The notes under the pieces: model-generated | Databases searched by the model: none | Seen by the model: the letters and a program-made list of their open reading frames with translations, nothing else | What the model was told of the DNA's origin: nothing | Made by a program: the position numbers and the translations under genes | NCBI GenBank assembly: GCA_016210935.1 | Contig: JACQTH010000207.1 | Span: 1 to 5,441 of the forward strand | DNA from: Acidobacteriota bacterium | GTDB taxonomy: Bacteria > Acidobacteriota > Vicinamibacteria > Vicinamibacterales > JACQTH01 | Direction: 5' to 3' | Length of the DNA stretch: 5,441 nt | Part shown: piece by piece, positions 4,425 to 5,441 of the stretch | Layout of the letters: the number at the start of each line of letters is the position of its first letter | Position numbering within the stretch: the first letter of the stretch is position 1

Positions 4425-5441
4425 CAGCCTCAGTCGACACATCGAGGAGTTCGCCCCGTCGGACGGGCAGACCGTCCGGATGTACGCCTGCGGCCTGACG
4501 GTGTACAGCCGCGGCCACATCGGAAACTTCCGAACCTTCACATGCCTCGACGTTCTGCGGCGTGCGCTGCGGTATCACATGGGATACCGGATGCGCGAGG
4601 TCATCAACTATACCGATGTCGACGACAGGACGATCGCGGGCGCTGCGCGGGAAGGCCTGCCGCTGCGCGAGTACACGGAACGGTTCATCAAGGCGTTCAA
4701 CGAAGATGCGGAGACGCTGGGACTGGAGCGCGTCGAAGAGTCGCCGAGGGCGACCGACGAGCCCAACATCCGCGCGATGTCGGATCTGATCGCCACGCTC
4801 GAGCGAAAGGGGCACACGTATCGGAGCGACGGATCTGTCTATTTCAAGATTGCGACGTTGCCGGCCTATGGGCGGCTGTCGAGGCTGGACGAAACCGGGA
4901 TCAAGCCTGGCGCACGCGTCGATGCGGACTCGTACGACAAACAGGATGCCCGCGACTTCGCGCTGTGGAAAGCCACTCGCGGCGGCGAGTCGTCTTGGGA
5001 CCCCGGGATTGGTCCGGGACGTCCCGGCTGGCACATCGAGTGTTCCGCCATGGCCCTCCGGCTGCTCGGTCCTCCACCGATCGATATTCATGCGGGCGGC
5101 GTCGATCTCATCTTTCCGCATCACGAGAACGAGATTGCGCAGAGCGAGGCGGCCACCGGCAAGCCGTTCGCGCGCTGCTGGGTCCACGTGGAGCACCTCC
5201 TGATGGACGAGACGAAGATGTCCAAATCGCTGGGCAACATCTTCACCGTCCCGCAGGTGATCGAGCGTGGGCACCGCGCGTCGGCGCTGCGGTACCTGCT
5301 GATCTCGACCCATTATCGGAAACAGCTGCGGTTCAGTTGGGACAGCCTCGGCCAGGCCGAGGAGGCGATGAAGCGCCTGATGGATTTCCTGGCGCGGCTC
5401 GACACCGTGACGGGATCGGCCGCCCACCCGGCCACCGCCCA
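4411..5441 (+). CDS. cysS: Cysteinyl-tRNA synthetase, N-terminal ~343 residues (runs off window end)
   Basis: CysRS attaches cysteine to tRNA-Cys in the cytoplasm. The frame is open from ATG 4411 to the window end. Motifs appear in class I order: L-Y-N-S-L near the start, the zinc cysteine C27 in Y-A-C-G-L-T-V-Y, the HIGH-type motif H36-I-G-N39, T-D-V-D-D (68-72), G-W-H-I-E-C-S (206-212) with zinc ligand C211, H-A-G-G-V-D-L-I-F-P-H-H-E-N-E (227-241) with zinc ligands H237 and E241, and the K-M-S-K-S loop (269-273). All four zinc ligands and both catalytic signatures are intact. Family members are usually about 460-490 residues, so roughly the last quarter (anticodon-binding region) is missing only because the window ends. 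The start overlaps the preceding small gene by 14 bp, consistent with an operon; no Shine-Dalgarno is obvious. Confidence 0.96.
   Translation, partial: MRLYNSLSRHIEEFAPSDGQTVRMYACGLTVYSRGHIGNFRTFTCLDVLRRALRYHMGYRMREVINYTDVDDRTIAGAAREGLPLREYTERFIKAFNEDAETLGLERVEESPRATDEPNIRAMSDLIATLERKGHTYRSDGSVYFKIATLPAYGRLSRLDETGIKPGARVDADSYDKQDARDFALWKATRGGESSWDPGIGPGRPGWHIECSAMALRLLGPPPIDIHAGGVDLIFPHHENEIAQSEAATGKPFARCWVHVEHLLMDETKMSKSLGNIFTVPQVIERGHRASALRYLLISTHYRKQLRFSWDSLGQAEEAMKRLMDFLARLDTVTGSAAHPATA

Noticed and set aside
4297..5427. 376-codon open frame on the minus strand opposite cysS
   Set aside because: It covers the intact CysRS coding sequence with all catalytic and zinc residues. The reverse frame is a GC-driven artefact with low-complexity composition.

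Overview
The window is a high-GC, gene-dense piece of bacterial chromosome. It carries housekeeping genes (competence, nucleotide sanitation, flavin synthesis, aminoacylation) and one visibly foreign-looking insert near its left side. Base composition, the DUF1844 gene next to a PhnP-like hydrolase, the lack of strong Shine-Dalgarno sites before most starts and the repeat-rich spacers would fit a soil or subsurface Acidobacteriota (perhaps Vicinamibacteria) or a similar deep-branching lineage. That placement is inference from gene content only.

Layout. 1-246 is the 3' end of a ComEC/Rec2-type DNA-uptake channel gene. 256-940 is an interval bounded by two oppositely oriented arrays of a CACGAAGA-like 8-bp unit. 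It holds a small GxxExxY (PD-(D/E)XK superfamily) gene at 318-734, followed by a dense set of nested inverted repeats at 721-878. 893-1750 (minus strand) is a full-length two-domain mazG whose last codons run through the right-hand repeat array. 1751-1861 is the divergent spacer between mazG and the next plus-strand genes.

From 1862 onward everything reads on the plus strand: a DUF1844 gene (1862-2152), a PhnP-like metallo-beta-lactamase-fold hydrolase overlapping it by 4 bp (2149-2925), a 167-bp spacer made almost wholly of two ~83-bp tandem repeat copies, ribF (3093-4034), a perfect 28-bp palindrome, a small unrecognised gene (4098-4424) and the first ~343 codons of cysS (4411 to the window end).

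Functionally, ribF makes FMN and FAD, cysS charges tRNA-Cys, and MazG hydrolyses (d)NTPs. DUF1844 and the MBL hydrolase look translationally coupled but have no assigned joint role. The parts most worth a second look are non-coding. First, the GxxExxY module has inverted arrays at its flanks and a predicted four-way-junction fold at its 3' end. Second, the tandem repeat before ribF has, between its two copies, a compensatory base change inside a predicted stem.
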